This document shows, one piece after another, positions 62,229 through 64,000 of a stretch of DNA of 64,000 nt. The position numbers were made by a program, and so were the translations under genes. The notes beneath the pieces were generated by a model, which searched no databases, was not told where the DNA came from, and saw only the letters and a program-made list of their open reading frames with translations. Origin of the DNA: Streptomyces deccanensis (GTDB lineage: Bacteria > Actinomycetota > Actinomycetes > Streptomycetales > Streptomycetaceae); the NCBI RefSeq assembly GCF_022385335.1, contig NZ_CP092431.1:6634001-6698000 (forward strand), in the 5' to 3' direction. Positions within the stretch are counted from its first letter, which is position 1, and the number at the start of each line of letters is the position of its first letter.

Positions 62229-63239
62229 ATGGAAGACATGACCGCTTCGCCTGGCCGCCGCCGTGTCCTCCTCGCCGCCCCGCGCGGCTACTGCGCGGGT
62301 GTCGACCGCGCGGTGATCGCCGTCGAGAAGGCCCTGGAGCAGTACGGGGCCCCGATCTACGTCCGCCACGAGATCGTCCACAACAAGTACGTTGTGCAGA
62401 CCCTGGAGAAGAAGGGCGCCATCTTCGTCGAGCAGACGGAGGAGGTCCCCGAGGGCAACATCGTCATGTTCTCGGCGCACGGCGTCGCCCCGACCGTCCA
62501 CGAAGAGGCCGCCCGCGGCAAGCTCGCCACCATCGACGCGACCTGCCCGCTGGTCACCAAGGTCCACAAGGAAGCGATCCGGTACGCCAACGAGGACTTC
62601 GACATCCTCCTGATCGGACACGAGGGACACGAAGAGGTCATCGGCACCTCGGGCGAGGCACCGGACCACATCCAGCTGGTCGACGGCCCCGAGGACGTCG
62701 CCAAGGTCGAGGTCCGCGACCCGTCCAAGATCGTGTGGCTCTCCCAGACCACCCTCTCCGTCGACGAGACGATGGAGACCGTCGGCGCGCTCAAGGAGAA
62801 GTTCCCGCTGCTCGTCTCGCCGCCCAGCGACGACATCTGCTACGCCACGCAGAACCGTCAGCTCGCCGTGAAGCAGATGGGCGCCCAGGCGGAGCTGGTC
62901 ATCGTGGTCGGCTCCCGCAACTCCTCCAACTCGGTCCGCCTCGTCGAGGTCGCCAAGCTCGCCGGCTCCCGCGAGGCGTACCTCGTGGACTTCGCCAGCG
63001 AGATCGACGAGGCCTGGCTGGAGGGCGTGGAGACCGTCGGCGTCACCTCGGGCGCCTCGGTGCCGGAGGTCCTCGTCGAGGAGGTCCTGGAGTGGCTGTC
63101 CCAGCACGGCTTCGAGGACGTCGAACTGGTGAAGGCGGCCGAGGAGTCGATCACCTTCTCCCTGCCCAAGGAACTCCGCCGAGACCTGCGCGAGGAGGCG
63201 GCCTCCCTGGTCGCCGAGCGCACCGGCCAGGGCGCCTGA
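62229..63239 (+). CDS. ispH: 4-Hydroxy-3-methylbut-2-enyl diphosphate reductase (IspH/LytB)
   Basis: A 336-residue iron-sulfur enzyme, the last step of the MEP isoprenoid pathway, yielding IPP and DMAPP. Cluster ligands are Cys in [31 protein letters not shown] and [15 protein letters not shown]. Other marks are [44 protein letters not shown] and [18 protein letters not shown] 62229 (after CAGGGAA) and ATG 62238 (after GGAAG) are both possible. Product feeds the cis-prenyltransferase at 40373. A terminator hairpin follows. Confidence 0.96.
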   Translation: MEDMTASPGRRRVLLAAPRGYCAGVDRAVIAVEKALEQYGAPIYVRHEIVHNKYVVQTLEKKGAIFVEQTEEVPEGNIVMFSAHGVAPTVHEEAARGKLATIDATCPLVTKVHKEAIRYANEDFDILLIGHEGHEEVIGTSGEAPDHIQLVDGPEDVAKVEVRDPSKIVWLSQTTLSVDETMETVGALKEKFPLLVSPPSDDICYATQNRQLAVKQMGAQAELVIVVGSRNSSNSVRLVEVAKLAGSREAYLVDFASEIDEAWLEGVETVGVTSGASVPEVLVEEVLEWLSQHGFEDVELVKAAEESITFSLPKELRRDLREEAASLVAERTGQGA

Positions 63240-63257
63240 CCCTCCGGACCCGCGCGT

Positions 63258-63289
63258 ACGGCCCCGGAACGTGAAGGTTCCGGGGCCGT
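63258..63289 (+). terminator. Hairpin terminator after ispH
   Basis: Perfect 13-bp stem ACGGCCCCGGAAC/GTTCCGGGGCCGT with a 6-nt loop, 18 bp past the stop. It has no U-tract. Confidence 0.75.
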
Positions 63290-63379
63290 CCCCGTTCGGT
63301 GACGTGAGGATTCCGGCCCCCGTCGGCGGTCGCCCCCCTCGCCGACGTGACTGTCAGTCGTACGACGTAACGTAGGGCC

Positions 63380-64000
63380 ATGCACATCTTCGGCGTGGAC
63401 ATCGGCGGTTCCGGGATCAAGGGCGCTCCCGTGGACCTGGAGCTGGGCGACCTGGCGGACGAGCGGTACAAGGTGCTGACCCCGCACCCGGCGACGCCCG
63501 ACGCGGTGGCCGACGGGGTCAAGGAGGTCGTCGACCACTTCGGCTGGACCGGCCCGGTCGGCATCACCTTCCCCGGCGTGGTCACGGGCGGTGCCACGAT
63601 CCGTACGGCGGCCAATGTCGACAAGAGCTGGATCGACACCGACGCGCGCGCCCTGCTCGGCGACCGGCTCGGCGGCCTGCCGGTGACCGTGGTGAACGAC
63701 GCGGACGCGGCGGGTGTCGCCGAGGTCCAGTTCGGCGCCGGGCGCGGCCGGCGGGGCACGGTCATCCTGCTCACCTTCGGCACGGGCATCGGCAGCGCGG
63801 TCTTCTCCGACGGCGTCCTCGTCCCCAACACGGAGCTGGGCCACCTGGAGCTGAACGGCCACGACGCCGAGACGCGCGCCTCCACCAAGGCCAAGGAGGA
63901 CCACGAGCTGACCTACGAGCACTGGGCCAAGCGCGTCACCAAGTACCTGGCCCACGTCGAGATGCTCTTCTCGCCCGAGCTCTTCATCATCGGCGGCGGC
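63380..64000 (+). CDS. ppgK: Polyphosphate glucokinase, 3' end outside the window
   Basis: First 207 codons of an ROK-family glucokinase that uses polyphosphate (and ATP) to phosphorylate glucose. Marks are [58 protein letters not shown] with the catalytic Asp, [15 protein letters not shown], and [13 protein letters not shown]. It stays open to the last base of the window ([14 protein letters not shown]). ATG 63380 has TAGGG upstream. A typical ppgK is about 250 residues, so roughly 40 residues are missing. Confidence 0.93.
   Translation, partial: MHIFGVDIGGSGIKGAPVDLELGDLADERYKVLTPHPATPDAVADGVKEVVDHFGWTGPVGITFPGVVTGGATIRTAANVDKSWIDTDARALLGDRLGGLPVTVVNDADAAGVAEVQFGAGRGRRGTVILLTFGTGIGSAVFSDGVLVPNTELGHLELNGHDAETRASTKAKEDHELTYEHWAKRVTKYLAHVEMLFSPELFIIGGG

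Overview
The window is chromosomal DNA of a Streptomyces species or close relative. The evidence is very high G+C with strong G/C bias at third codon positions, GTG as a frequent start codon, long perfect GC hairpins instead of U-tailed terminators, a WhiB-family protein, several sigma/membrane-partner pairs, RsbW-type ATPases, and a gene order (class II fumarase, class I fumarase, DUF1707, whiB-like, glpX, xseB-xseA, ispH, ppgK) that I recall from Streptomyces core chromosomes. About 59 protein genes are supported. I see no rRNA, tRNA or CRISPR array.

Layout. (1) 1-4.3 kb: a small conserved protein, an AlaT-type aminotransferase, a repetitive membrane-anchored protein and a secreted trypsin-like protease. 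(2) 4.3-9.9 kb: a D-amino-acid cluster. D-aminoacylase and a PLP-dependent D-amino-acid dehydratase/aldolase are divergent from a sugar kinase, an IclR regulator and RidA. A perfect 11-bp-arm palindrome sits in the divergent promoter. The kinase frame is broken where a roughly 115-bp inverted-repeat element lies. (3) 10-22 kb: a mixed region with two proteins sharing one C-terminal domain, a secreted M14 carboxypeptidase, an RsbW-like ATPase, an unusual Nramp-like transporter, two ECF sigma factor/membrane partner pairs, an epoxide hydrolase, and a GH18 chitinase with a DasR-type site.

(4) 22-34 kb: a Tad/Flp pilus locus, almost all + strand with overlapping start and stop codons. It holds a zinc-ribbon protein, CpaB, a possible 40-aa Arg-rich peptide, a TadZ-TadE fusion, a second TadE gene split by another copy of the same element, TadA, TadB, TadC, a histidine kinase and response regulator, Flp pilin, a TadG-like protein, a lipoprotein and an OmpA-domain protein. 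TadA energises assembly, TadB/TadC form the membrane platform, TadZ localises the machine, and Flp, TadE and TadG-like proteins are the exported subunits. The embedded two-component system is the likely regulator. No prepilin peptidase gene lies in the window.

(5) 34-47 kb: an ankyrin/HEAT protein, a DHFR-like reductase, an AI-2E-family membrane protein, a secreted SLT muramidase with a long structured leader, a PIN-PhoH ATPase, a cis-prenyltransferase, a methyltransferase, a stand-alone ahpD, and a padR-ABC operon with its own operator-like palindrome. (6) 47-64 kb: a bifunctional penicillin-binding protein, a GAF-SpoIIE-HATPase phosphatase, a DUF402 protein, the two fumarases, and the conserved run to ppgK, which leaves the window unfinished.

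Two repeat families cut across these regions. One is a short intergenic repeat built on GGGGCGCGGGGAACTGCGCG, with eight copies and always between genes. Two inverted copies form the core of a 234-bp inverted repeat between xseA and ispH. The other is the roughly 115-bp terminal-inverted-repeat element, with two copies, both inside reading frames.
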